From contig JAQGDQ010000082.1 of assembly GCA_030141605.1 (NCBI GenBank), positions 236,501-300,500 on the forward strand: a stretch of 64,000 nt of DNA. The letters are read 5' to 3'. This DNA is from Tubiluchus corallicola (Eukaryota; Priapulida; Priapulimorpha; Priapulimorphida; Tubiluchidae). Both the position numbers and the translations under genes were made by a program. The notes beneath the pieces were generated by a model. It did no database searches. It saw nothing but the letters and a program-made list of their open reading frames with translations, and had not been told where the DNA came from. The number at the start of each line of letters is the position of its first letter. Position 1 is the first letter of the stretch. Of the stretch, positions 48,801 to 62,500 are shown piece by piece.

Positions 48801-51800
48801 CATGCTGCAGGACTGGAAACAATGGTCATTTTGCAACGAAACATGCCAGTAACCGTCAAGTGACCTCTGACCTCAAGGTCAAACGACACAATTAAACCTG
48901 ACTAATGGCTTAACTTCATGTCACGTATAAATACAAAACACTTTTTAAGCAAGTTTGACTTTTTTGTACTTAAATTCTTCATTTTTGAGTATGTCTGGGT
49001 TACCAAATTTAATAAAAAATTCACGAATTCTACTAAAAGGGTCAGCAACTCAGGCATATATACTGTAGACAAAACCCAGCAGTCAAAAACCCAAAACCAA
49101 ACCCAGCGGTTACAGAAAATTTCCAGTTTCCAAAGTTGGAAGTAGCTTCCAAATTTTTGCAGTGACCAACATCGTACAGCAAACAAAACAAATCACACGC
49201 TACCCTGATCCATATACTTAAGTATTGACTTTATAATCATAAGTTACATAATCTTTACGAATTTAGCAAACTGGAAATTCAAGACTGTTTTCTCTAAGTG
49301 TAGTAAAGACGTTTGAGTAACTGTTTTCTCTAAGACGCCACGGCAATGTTAAAATTTCATATTCTCTTCTACACCACTAACCTTGGTACCGGTCAATCAC
49401 AAAAGACGCAAAGTGGAATAAAACCCACGACGTTGCACAGGCGACATTACGACGGCGTCATTAAAGGGTTAAGTTATAACTACACACTTCATTTGAATTA
49501 ATAATATGGAAGTAGTGAATGATGCAGTGTCATTGATCATAGTGCCATTCTTACTTCACAGCGTTACATTTATAGCTATTTTTTGGCAGCTGCAGTCTAA
49601 CCAGGTTATTTGTGAATTTGCAACTGCTATTTTTATTAAAAATTTCCATGTAATTACTACATGCCCGAAGAATATTGTCTGTTCAAAGTAAAGTTATGTT
49701 AGCAAAATAAAGCCAAGTAATGATATTAATAAAGCAAAAAAGGTGTAGTAATCGTAATTTTTTTAAAAAAAAGGTCTCAAAGATATCCTACAATAAGTTG
49801 AAAGTACCACTGTCATAGCTAAAATATAAATAGATTAACATTTGTGAGTGCAGGACAAACAAGAAAGCAAAACATGATGGTACAAACGTAAGAAACCCAC
49901 AATGAAAAACCATCAGAAAATGAATTTGTTTGGCATGCTATAAGGGATTAATAACTGGAGAATATGGTGGCCTAGTGGTCTAGAGTGTCTACCTTGTAAA
50001 CAGAAGGTCCCTGGTTCAAATCCAGGTTAATTTACACCTTTTTCACATTTCCTATATTTCAAATTGGTATATAAATTTCATTAATTTTCATTAATTAAAT
50101 TTGTACTATCATTAATAATACTTTTATGTTTGTACCATCAAATACAATTATCTTGACATTCAGATTATGACAATTAAGAAAGTTTCCCAATTTTTCTTTA
50201 AGAGCTTATAACTTGCAATGCAGATAATAAGATCTTTAATTTAGAAAGTTGTCTTATGTTTCCTTATAAATACCAACAAGGCAAAGCTCGAAACTTTTTG
50301 TATTTCAAGACTTGATAAAACTGCAAACACAAAAAATTGTAAAGCTTTGAAATAAAAAGTGACTTTAAACTTCACTCAACTTGCCACAAAAACTAGAATA
50401 AAACTTCGTATTAAAAATTTTGATTTTTTTCTTGTTCCACTTCAAATGATACCCCAGCATGGCAAAAAATTAGGAAATAATATCATATGGAAACAATATA
50501 TCATATTGCTGAAAATTTGAACAGACACAATGAATTCTTTCAATTCGATGCAAAAACAGTTCAAAATGCTAAGAGAAATCAAGCAACACAAACACAAGAT
50601 GGAAGTATTAGGAAAGAGATTGGCTCAAATACTTTTTTCAAACAACATTCTTTGCCAAAGTGCCATTGTATAGTGTCTTGTAATGGAAATAAAACAACTC
50701 TGCTAACTTGAATTGTCCTATGAATAGAGATGTAAAACAAGTGATTATATAAGTTCTCGCTACATGCCATACTACTGATCATCAACAGTGACACAGAAGG
50801 TTAGCCAGTGCTACAAGCAAATTCTCGTGTTAATCAGTCCACGAGTCTCAGCTTTTTCTGTCGTAAAATGCGTAATGAGAGCTGAAGACCTTATACACAG
50901 GAAACAGTAAAAAGCCTCCATAAGAACCTCATCAGAGAGCTCATTCCAGATACATGACAGAACCAATTAAGTCCAGATTAGTGACCTGCTGCTTAATCAA
51001 TACATCTATTTAGCAAACTACTAATCCATGCAGCAGCTAACCTACTTAGACTAAATGAATTTGCTGACATTGTAGATTGAATTTTCTTGGGTGAATACTC
51101 AAAGGAGAAGGCAATTCTCAGTGCCCTCTATGAGGAGAACAGGAAAGCTGTTGTGTGTGCGAAAGTGACTGGGCAGGAAATGAAATGGATTGGATAATAG
51201 AATTACATGGCTAGGCTAGCAAATCTGATTTGACAAAATCTTGGGCTCGCTAGAGAGTGAATGCATGTTGACCATACAATTAAAGAAGGTTTTCAAAGAT
51301 ACAAAACTTCTGATTTCAAAGGCCTGGCCTGCGAAGCCACGATTCAAGAATAAGATAGTTTACAAATAAGTAGAACTTTTATATTCATGTTCATTGCTTA
51401 AGCACAATTTTAATTTACCAAGATAATGACAGTGTTCTTAACAATGTGCTTGTGCTTGTATGGCAAAAACGTCCGAAAGTCGGCAAATAAGCTTTTCTAG
51501 TTATTCACATAACCTGAATCTCTATTTGATGAATGAGGAACATTTTGATGCCAAGTTCATCACTCTATATTATTTCTAAGCTGAGATAATCCACGTTAAA
51601 GTTGAGATGGGCTGCACACTGAAAAACACATAATTTTGACAACATCGCTGTTACAATTAGTCATCGTTTTTGTCGCATTTAGCAACCGTACGAACTTGCT
51701 ATAGACTTTGCAAGAGTGAATTGAAGTTACCTATAAATCCTGTAGATGGCGCTTTCAAACAAAGATCTGGGCTTGGCAATAGAAAAATACGCAAGCATGA

Positions 51801-54800
51801 CAGCTTTCATGAGCTACTATCGGAGTTTGAAAATACAAGTTTTTGACGAACATCTTACTAGTTTTTAGGCAGAGAAGTGGGTAAGGAGCTATAAAATTAA
51901 ATTTTTAGCATTTTCTAAACAATTTCCTGACGTTTTCATGCAAGAAAGTATAAGTCGAATATATTTAGTGCCTGTTTTTGTAAAAAAACAAAAAAATGCT
52001 ATTTGACCCTATTTTCGATACATTGTACTTTTTGAAGCATCATAACGCAGTTTTAACTATACCGACTTGTGGATGGTTTTGGTTTGCAAGCACACATATA
52101 TCATTATTATAATGATAATGATTAGTATCTTTTTGACAATGGTAAACTGAATACTGTTCACTTTTTATTAGACATTTTAGATGCTCATGAAAATAACAAT
52201 TTCAGTTTTTTAAGCAACGTGGAACTGTATGATATATTTGAATATATAACATAACTACTGTCAGATTTCTATGTATTGGTAAATTTCATTCTTTTTTAGA
52301 TGTTGGAGAATCGAAATTGCAATGGTCAAAGTTATTCCCTCAATTTAAGCTTGTGCAGTTTATGTATGTATGTATGTATGTTGTGTGCAGTTTGTATGTT
52401 GTGCGAGTGTGTTATAATAATGGTAACGTTGCATTCTTTTTTGTGATAATTCTCTAACATGATTGTATTGTTTGGGCAAAGCACGTGCAAATAAACGGCA
52501 AATAAATAAATAATGCTCTATCCCTGCGAGCTATTATTCTATTGTTCTATCTCTGTGAGCTTACTGAGCCTTATTCACTCCAATGTCCCTTATTCAGTCC
52601 AAGGAACCCAATGTCACTCTAATGTTTTAAGGAGTCTTGTTCTCATTCTTACCATCTTTACTTTCTTGTCTTTCCTTTTTAATCAATATGCAAATTTCTA
52701 AGATAAAACTTGATCAACAAAGGAATTATCCCCATCACCCATCCAGCACTAAAGCAGTTCCAATAATGTAAAATCTTTGAAAACAATTAACTACATAAAG
52801 GCATGCTGATTTCAAATTATTTTCCACGGTATAAACGATTTATGATGCTTACAGATATCCCCCGGGTCGTATGACCATTTCTCTCCGGGTCATTTGTTTT
52901 GTTATTGTCTTGTAGTACAAGTGTTACATCGGGATTGTAGCAGGTTCAAGTAATAATGTTACCAAAAGCAAGGATTTCCACTTACCAGGGTCAGGAGTCT
53001 TCCCAACTTCTTCTCTATAGTATGCAGCATCATCTTCTTCTTCACCTTCAGCATCAGCAGCATCACCTAACCTGTTCTTCAGATTTCCTGCTCTCTTCAT
53101 GCCTTCAAGTGATTTCTGCTGATTGGCTTCTTTTTCTGCTAGTTTCTTACGAATGTTCGCTTCTTGTTGTTTGACTCGCATCTGTTTCAGCTTTCTAAAA
53201 AAAATTCAGCAAATTGCCAACATTACAAAAAAAGAAAACATATAATGTTTCACAGTTTCTATTTCAATAAGATATACTATCAAACTTGATCTGGTCTATA
53301 GAATTTTTAAACAGGTGAGGATAGTGCCATTCTATCAGCAAAAATACAAATTGATAGTTGTAGTCATTTGCCAAAAAATCATCACAGGTGGCAGAACTGG
53401 AATCCTGCTAATTATCAAAATTAATCTTCCAATATAAAATGCTCAACTGGCAAAAATGCACAGTCTCCCAAACAAGGTGTATAACACAAGGCAGCATATA
53501 AAACAAAAAGTGATTTTCCTGGCAGGCGCCCACCCATCTACTAATAAGGCCCAGTGTCAGTTAACTTCAGTCGTTAAACACACATTACTTCTCATCTTTT
53601 CTCTTCACGTAACATCATTCTAACTTATTAAAGCACGAGATTCAATTTGCTGTTTGTAAAGAACGATGACCAATGTACTTTTTGTTCTAGAATATTATAA
53701 GATTAAAAATCGTATTATAATAACACTAAAGCCTCTTTTTTACTAGTTCTTGTATTTACACACAAGCATTTAGCCAGGCTTTTACATTGCGGTTGGGAAC
53801 AACCTATACTTGTCTTTTAGTAAATGTTCTATTAAAGAACCAGGTAACATTTTCAGCTTCTATCAAGACTAATTTATGAGGGAAAGATGACTGGCTGAGT
53901 CACTGTTATATCTGTGGCAATAATTTTAGTTGCATTCCCATTTCCGGACAGTAGTTTTTGCAAAGCATTACTATACACCAGTTTTTAGCAGGTGCAAACT
54001 TAGGACCTAATACTTTCTTGACTGCTCATGACCTAATCAAGACTCAATACTGAATTAGGATCCTACGTGATTCGAACACCACCTTTCATATCAACTCAAT
54101 CAGAATCTGAGCAATTTCTAAACTACTGTACCATATACATTGGTAAACATGGAGTACTGTTTCAGAAAATGTAAACAGCATGCCAAACAAAACTATTTAT
54201 ATAGGGAAAAGCAAATCAACTGATATTATATTAGTAATTTTATAGCAAATCCAGAAAACAAAATTTATTGTTTTCAAAAATAATAACATTGCCTACGTTG
54301 CAATAAATTTGTGAACATACAGCCACTTATATACGAAACTACACTGCAATTTAAACAAGAAAGGACAAATAAAGTGTGAAAGTAGGAACAAAATTTACTT
54401 TTTTCTAGCGGCATTCTCTCGTATAGTCCTCTTCTCTTCCTCCGTCTTCTGTATAAAAGCATGGTACAGCACCTCTCCCTCGCCCACCCCCTCCTGAATC
54501 TTGAACAGCTTTAATGTGAGTCTTGGTCCAAGTTCAGTTAACCTTTAAATGTGGAGAAATGCTTTGCAATGTCACACATTTACAAAATTAGGGCTGTATC
54601 ATTTATCACTGAAGGCAAAACATCAGAAAACAAAAACAGAAAGACCATTATTTGTGTAAAAAATTTAAGGCAAGTGCTTTTCTTATTTACAAACCAACAA
54701 TTAGGTATCATAAGTAAACTAGCTCGATATAAGACAGTTAAGAACGCGTCCGCGAGAAGACCATGCAAAATCGAAAAATTCCGGCACAAGGCTAGGTAAC

Positions 54801-56538
54801 CGATTCGGACCAAAGTTCGGGTATGAAGTCCACTAGTCACTAGCATTCACTATGTGAATCCGTTTGGTTCAACTCCTCATAGTAGCAGAGGTACGGCATA
54901 GGCCGATTTTCATGAAAAAATATATATTTTCTCTCTATTTTTTACTCATATTTGAAGGATTAGCCATGCAGCAACCACTGAGTTTGAATAGATCTGACTC
55001 TGCACAGTATTGGATCTTGTTATCTTCTCCAAAATGACTTTTTGACTTTTGTCCCAAACCCCCCTCTTTCGGCTCTACTGGGGGTCTTTAAGCTCGCAGT
55101 ATGCACAAGATGCAAATACTCAGTCATTTCAAAGTCTTATATCTCACCCACTGCGGGGGCGGGGACAAAAATATCGATATGTATGTGAATAGAGCATCCC
55201 ATCCCACTATGCTGCAGTGACAATTTCGATGGAGCGAATTTCCACCCTATTGTAAAAGACCCCTGAAAGAGGCCTATATCAGGGTGAAAATATAGCTAAC
55301 AACGTTCATCAAAAAGCTTCGTGTAGGTAACCATGAGTTGTCAAATCTTGTCAAAATACTTCAAAACGTCACAAATATTCATCTTTGGCAACTAGGGGCC
55401 TGGCCAGCACATTGGTTAAACTACCGACAGGATTGGACTCCAGCATTCAAGATGGAGGCCACTGCTGAACTAAAACGTTCGTTTTCTGGGCTGTTTTTAC
55501 CAGTGTTAAATGCGGCATTGTGACTAGTTATCCGCACGAAACGATTATTGTGAATCTATTAGCCTGTACTATAGACACTGGACCGCATTTAGAGCGCTTC
55601 CATCTTCAAACAAATGAAATATCTACAGAATGGAAATTGCTTCTTGCAAGGACTGGAAAATGTTTTATGTATTGTTTATTTTGTATGCTTTGTAAATGTT
55701 ATGCACAGGTTATTACCTAGTTATTATTCATTGTCTTACATAGGCGTACAAGCCAGGACACAAAGAAAATTGCCCTAAATCTGAGCGAATGCCCAAAAAA
55801 TATGGGACAGACTTCCCCCAAAATATAATTTGTCCGGTGATTTTTTGACTGTAAAACATCGAAAATTTTTGTGCCATTGGCGCAATCATTCAATCACACT
55901 ATTTGTATTTTTTGTCAGAAGTATCGATTTTGTGCCACAAAAAAATTTGGGCGAAGAACAATTTTCTGAGCTAACTATCACCGCCATCCCCCTAGAAGCG
56001 GCCCATACGCTTATATTGTCTCATGTTTAGACTGTAAGATTTTCGCTTTATCACTTTCCCCATATATATTTGTCTATATTTCTGTATCTATCTTCTAGTG
56101 ATAATCTACCTGCATCGATAATTCTTTCTCTATTATTTAGATATTATGGTTTTGATTACATGTACTACTCTTCAGTGATAGGTTTATGCTGCTACAATAG
56201 GAACCGTATTTTGGACTTAGAGAAATTAATTCTGACTGAGTTTTGTAGTTTTTCATTTTTGTACTGATATTCAGGGCCTATGTCAGCCTAGGCGAGGCCC
56301 AGGGAAGTGGGGCGTATGAGGCCCTATCGGGGGGGGGGGGGTGAAGCGCCGGTGGGCGGGCGCTACCATGGTTGGCGCCCAGAAAATTTTTGAACTGCTA
56401 GAAGCCGGAGAAGCATTTTCAAAGAGAGAATATGGAGTTATACAGTTGTTAAAGGAAAGAACAATTGAAAGAAAAACTGCTTTATTCTCAAAACCAGTCC
56501 TTAATACTTGTCAATACTGGCAAACGGCGCGCGTGCTG

Positions 56539-56593
<55 letters not shown>

Positions 56594-59500
56594 GAGAGAG
56601 GGGGAGAGAGGAGGCAGTATGTTTGCATACGGCAAAAAAATGCTACCTCGGCGCGAGGCCCCCAGGAACTATCCCCACTTCCCCCCACTTGAAATAGGTC
56701 CTGCTGATATTCATAATCTTCTATGTATAGTCATGAAGCTTATTCATATAAAAAGTATAAAAATTAATGGATTTCTATTTTATATGTATATACCGAATGT
56801 TGTCAGATTATTTCGCTAGCAATGACTGTCAGTCTTAACAATCGGTACTTTTTTTCTAATAGAGGGCTTATTGTTTAGTCTTTCCTGGTAACAATTAGCG
56901 ATTCAGTGTGTAGAGAATGCCTTGAATCAGGGTCGGACTCGGTACCTGGGGCATGCATATGTCCTGTCCTGAAATCCATCAGAAGAGGCAATTATTCATA
57001 TTTGTAGTCATATGATAATTCCGACATAACTAAACCAATTTAAGATGAAATTCGCATATTTCTAGCAATTTCCATGGCAAAGGAATCTATTGCTACTAGG
57101 AAATGAGAGCACTAGTCACAGAAAATGCAGGTTAAACGTGGATATATGTTTACTGTCATTTACGACCTGAGCCAAGTATGTCGACTTTTTCACATGGACG
57201 GAATTACTATGGAAAGTAAAAAAAGGTGTTGATATGGCAATTTTTTCTAACAGTGCCCCCTTTATATAATGTCATTCATGATATTATCTCGGCTCGTGCG
57301 TTTTTATGAAATTTAGAATACAGATTTGTCACTTTTAGTCCAGCATATAGATAGAAAAGGTATTGAAAAACTACAAAAAAGGCGAATTTTGCTGATTTTT
57401 GTGAAATTTTAAAGTGCCACTAGTAAATACTGAAACAGGCTCCAGCGAATTTTCTTTTTTATATTATTAGTGAGGATGATGGTTAACATATACATGAAAA
57501 CCAGAAGTTGTGTAGCCCCGCAGTGGGCGAGTTATGAGCCTTACAACTTAACCTCTCCTTGGACTCTTAATAAAGAGCCGAATTTAAAAAATCCCGTTCT
57601 CTGATACTATTAATAGTATGTCAGAAAAAGTTAGGATATCAGAAGACAATGTCTGGGTCTATGTACCAGCCAACTTACATCGACCCATCTATAATAGTTT
57701 ATACAGGAGAAAAAGTTAAAATAACCCCCCAAAATAGCGATTTTTTGCCTCTTTTGAGGTCAATTTCTTGATGTGGTCATTTCTCTGCCAATAGTAGCTC
57801 GATCGATTTGATATCTTGGTTACATGGTTTTGGGGGGTCGCCCTTCATGTTAGAAAAAAATGATAGAAATTCGTCACCCCTCATGTGCCACCCCCTGCAT
57901 GGTGCTCTCGCGGACTCGTTCTTAAATAGACTATTAAACTATAAGGTACTATAATGACGATTATACACATGCAATGACAAATGAATGGGTGACATTCAAA
58001 AAACTACCAAAACAACTGCAAAATGTAAAAAATGCAAAAAGACAACTTAAGGTAATGATGACGTCGACAATCAACTTGCGTGATGTTTAAGCACAATATT
58101 TTCTGAGTATTTTACTTAATCAGAAATTTACATTTGTGACTCGTGACCACGCTCTATATAGTTACATTGACCAGCAGAAACACATACAAGCTTTGTTTAA
58201 TAGCAGGTAAAGACAAACTTTCGAAGTGAGAATTTGGGAGTAGAAAACTGAAGCACAAAGCAGGTCATTTTGTACTTACAACCCATGAGTAAAGACTTCT
58301 TTCAGTTTATTATGCCATTTTGTAGACCAATTCAACTGGTCAAAAATTGCCACACTGATTACCCAGCTATTATTATTCCAGTTAAATATTTCTGAGCTTT
58401 ATTTCAGCCTTTTATTAACATATCTTCCCCTCTGATTTGTACAAGCAGTTACAGAAATAACTGCTGCAAATTTTATATGCCGACCATTGCAGAAGTTTCT
58501 GGTTTCGTAATTTTAAAAATAATAACCCTTCAAGAAATCGCAACTATGAGTCCCGCTCTCCCTCACCGAAACAATGAGCAATAGTTTACATAATGCCAGT
58601 AAAACAATACGACATGTATGAGAAAGGACAATCATCACATCACTTTTGTACTTACACAAAAGTAAGATGACTGTGCTTTAAAGGCAGGTGCACAAACTTT
58701 TTCTACACACACATTCTTCAATTCTACAAAATCTTGTTCAGCTTATTTAACAAAAAGAAAAGTATTCAGTGACTGAACGTAAGAACAAAATTTGCAGTGT
58801 ACATTACTTCAGAGCCCAGAATTAGTACATATGAACTTAAGCCAACATTTTTCCCTAATTCAACTTACAAGCCAAAAATAAAATGACATTAAAGCAAATT
58901 ACCTGATTGCACTCTGTTGAGATTGAAGATTTCCTCTGCTGGAAAGTTTCTGAGGTAGTATAACTTGGTTGTCCTCCCCGTCAATCTCTGCCTCACTTTC
59001 AGACAAGTTACCACCTCTGCAATACATAAAGCTTTTGGTGAGAAAAACATGTGTTTGTAAATTCTGAAAATGGTTTTAGGTGAAGCAAAGATGTCTGGAA
59101 TTTAGCATAAATGCTATAAAGAACAATAAAATATTATTATCTTAGTTATAATAATATCACTAATAAGTAATGTGAGAAAGAGCTGATAAATACAGAACAG
59201 CAGACCCAAATGATTCAAGTGATCCAAATATAAGACATCAACCTTTACAATGTTTGTTTAGTCAGAATTAGCTACAATGCATAAAGCAAAATCATGTTTC
59301 AGCAATTTCACAATTTTATTTCTAATTATAAATAATACAATAGACATTTACTGCATATTAAAGCACAGAATCTCCTACTAAAGCCTTATTTAAACAATGG
59401 TAGTCGTAAATGAGAATGACAGGGCCACAATGTATTAAGTGCCAATCGTCAGTAGCAACGAGTGTTATCGGCCATTAGCACAGGTTCTAATGAACTTAAT

Positions 59501-62500
59501 AAGTCATTCCAAAATACAATGCTAGTGAAAAAAGACGATGGAAAAGTAGTAAAGAAAAATACACATTCTAATGGCATTGATCGCAATGAATTTATCGTAA
59601 ATGACATCTCAAGTATAATACATGAGGGAGAAAGACAGAAAGATTTTCCAAAAAAGCTGTTGTTTTAAATTAAGTTTAGTAACAGTACTTAATAACACTA
59701 GTTTTCTTGGGCATCGTGAACATATGTGTCCCCCGGTTTTTCATTTGCAGCTTTTTGGCATCATTAACATCCTCGGCTTCACCTCAAGCATTAATAGCAC
59801 CATCACGCTACAAATGTTCACCATACCAAAAAAAAAACTAGTATTATTGTTATGTTACTCAGTTTCCTACTCAGCAAATCTTTCACACAAATATTCATGA
59901 GATATCGTTACAGTCTACAACTATTAAAACAATTTCTCACAGTTAACTGACCTAAGAATGTATTCGCTGATATCTTCGTATTTACTCATGTTTGGTACTT
60001 TACTTTGGATTAGTTTCTTCACCCCTCGGCTCATTCCTTTTGGTACAGCCTTGATATTACTGCAACAAAAAGTGTAGTATATTTACTGGCTCTGACACAA
60101 AAATTAAGTCAAATTGGAAGTTCCATAAACTGCATAACTTCACTTCTATTCTTACAATTTTGTACACTAAATAAAGGGACAAATAAGGAAAACTATGAAG
60201 AACAGGGGCAAATTAAGATTATATTTTTTTCAAAAAAGATGTTGCAAAAGCTCAAGTGGCCAAAATAACCAAAAAATATTAACAAGCAGTTTTTGTTTTT
60301 TGTTAACAAGGTTTAATGCAACTGCTTGAACCAAGCAACAAGTATAATGCTACCTATATTTTCTCTTATGCGAGTTTTCGATTACGAGAATTTAGCGATA
60401 ATCAAGTCGTGTTTGTACAACCTGCACTACTTTCTGTCAACTTTTACCAAGTTCATAGTCTGCATGCAAGATTTGGCCTAGACTGTTAGGTAGCTAAGTG
60501 ATTCGTTTAAAAGTCATGATGGAGTCGTTTTTCACAGACGTTCGAATATTCCTGGTTGTTTTAGAAATGTAAACCTTGTCTTAGAAGAAAAAGTAACTCA
60601 ATATCAACTCAATTCTTTCAAAATTTTTGCCAGGAAAACGTATGTACGAAAGGCATTCGCGTCATACTTTGCGAGGGAGTTTACACGTTATTATGTGTGC
60701 AGAGCCACTTTACAAACTTCTCCACCACGATCAATGGCAAATGAGCATTTGTTGTTTCTTTTTGTAATTTTTTCGCTCAAATGCAAAGAAATGAGGATAA
60801 GCTAAAAATCGCTCTCAGTCTGTATATAGTATACTTACTAATGTCTGAATTCAACAGTATTCGTTTCTGCATTGAAGTTGAAGAGAACACATCTTCGAAT
60901 TCGGTTTAATTTTACCTGTAATAAAACAGTAAAACATACATGCATGTCCTATAAAAACCGAACAAACAGTAATCTAACAAAATTAATTACAAGAGCAGTA
61001 TCAGTTCGTATCAAATTCCTTGATCTTCTTCACAATGATATGATACTAATTTCAAAAGGTGATCAAATGAAATAAAAAATACTACATCAATGCAATCTTT
61101 CAAAATGCACATTAAACATCTATTAAATTATAATAAAAATTGTAAGCATTTTTGCTGTAACAAACGGTCTGCTTTTTAGACAACAGATGTGCACTGTATT
61201 AGCTTTAAGACCTAATTTGCAAGTGAAAGATTGGTCAAAAATTTATATACACTTAAACGTATATGTGGTCTGAACTTCAAACTTGTTAGAACTCACAATT
61301 TATTGTACTGTTCGCTTTTTTACAAGATTAGTAAAAACTTAAATTCTAACCTAAATGATGTCTTAACCCCACACGATATATTAATCTCTTAAGCTGAATG
61401 ATTTAGTAAATTTAGAGTTCTTTGGTAACTATAGCGAGCGGTGCTAGGGCGCGTGAGATTCCTTCAACATGTTTTCAATATGAACGGTAACACAGATAGA
61501 AATAGGTTAAGGAGCCACTTTATTTACAGTCAAAAATACTATCAAACTACTTCAACCAAAGCTCCGTTACAGCAGAAAACACCAATAAGGTGTTGTAAGA
61601 CTATATCGAAAACAAACACGTGGTTTAGATATGGATTCGGTGTCAAACTGTGAAAAAAGTGTAATATAGGGTATATTGGGGGTAATGTCAGCCAGCCAGT
61701 TTTTATTTAGGCTGCGTGACCTAGATTAACTTTTTATAGAATATATAAAATATTTATGCAGTATTTATATATATATAGGTGTGTGTGTATGTATGTATGT
61801 ATGTTATGTATATATATATATAGTATTTATAAAATATTAACCCAAATACAAGGTTAACTAAATGAGGCCAACATCCCAATATACCCTATCGCTTATCACC
61901 AAAGATGTTTACCACTCAAAATGGCAAAAATTTGCAGATTTTCTGCTAAATGGTTAAATTCCTAAAGATGTAATGCACCGCTAAAACAAATGATGGTCAA
62001 GCACCCTCATTGAGCAATATAAAGCGAGAATGTGATACAAAGAGTAAGTAAGAAACCCGACTAGGTACGATATTATTTTAGTTGCACAAACCGATTTTAA
62101 AACAATTTTTGATTGCTATTTACAAAAAATGTTTCATGACAGAGTAACATTTGTGCAGCGAACTGGAATGTGTACACATTCTGGAAAACACTGTAAATCT
62201 TGTAAATATGCATAGAAGCAAATATAGGTCTATCTGAAAAAAATATTTTATAAAAACCTTCTCGGCCTGTTAAACTATGCTTTAGCAAACTAGCTCATCA
62301 AACAAAAAATGACTACAATTTAGTTTTGCAGAAAAAACCGAGAACAGTTTCTTACCGTGTTTACATTAATAGAAGGAAACATGTTCTGGAACATCGTTGC
62401 CATGAGTTTAATGTGCATTCCATCACCAGCAAAGTTATTCATTACCACTAGTGGATGATTTTCAAACTGTCTAGCATATGTAGATGGTCGCGTCAGTGAC

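Larger units (their letters stand above)
45827..52985 (-). other. PPAN: PPAN intron g-h (7.2 kb) with repeats
   Basis: No nested gene recognised. It contains MITE copies at about 47905-48227 and 48370-48392, a tRNA-like unit at 49961-50040 and a TGTA tetranucleotide run at 52363-52381. Confidence 0.6.

Noticed and set aside
49961-50040. Functional tRNA-Thr gene
   Set aside because: Box A and box B are good, but the acceptor and anticodon stems do not pair, so it was called a SINE head.
53342-53395. C/D-box snoRNA in a PPAN intron (vertebrate PPAN hosts such RNAs)
   Set aside because: GTGATGA and CTGA are present on the minus strand, but only 40 nt lie between them and there is no convincing terminal stem. 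A similar pair near 47160-47211 is also too short.
56341-56697. 118-codon frame as a hAT transposase fragment
   Set aside because: No recognisable transposase motif, and much of it is the GA microsatellite.
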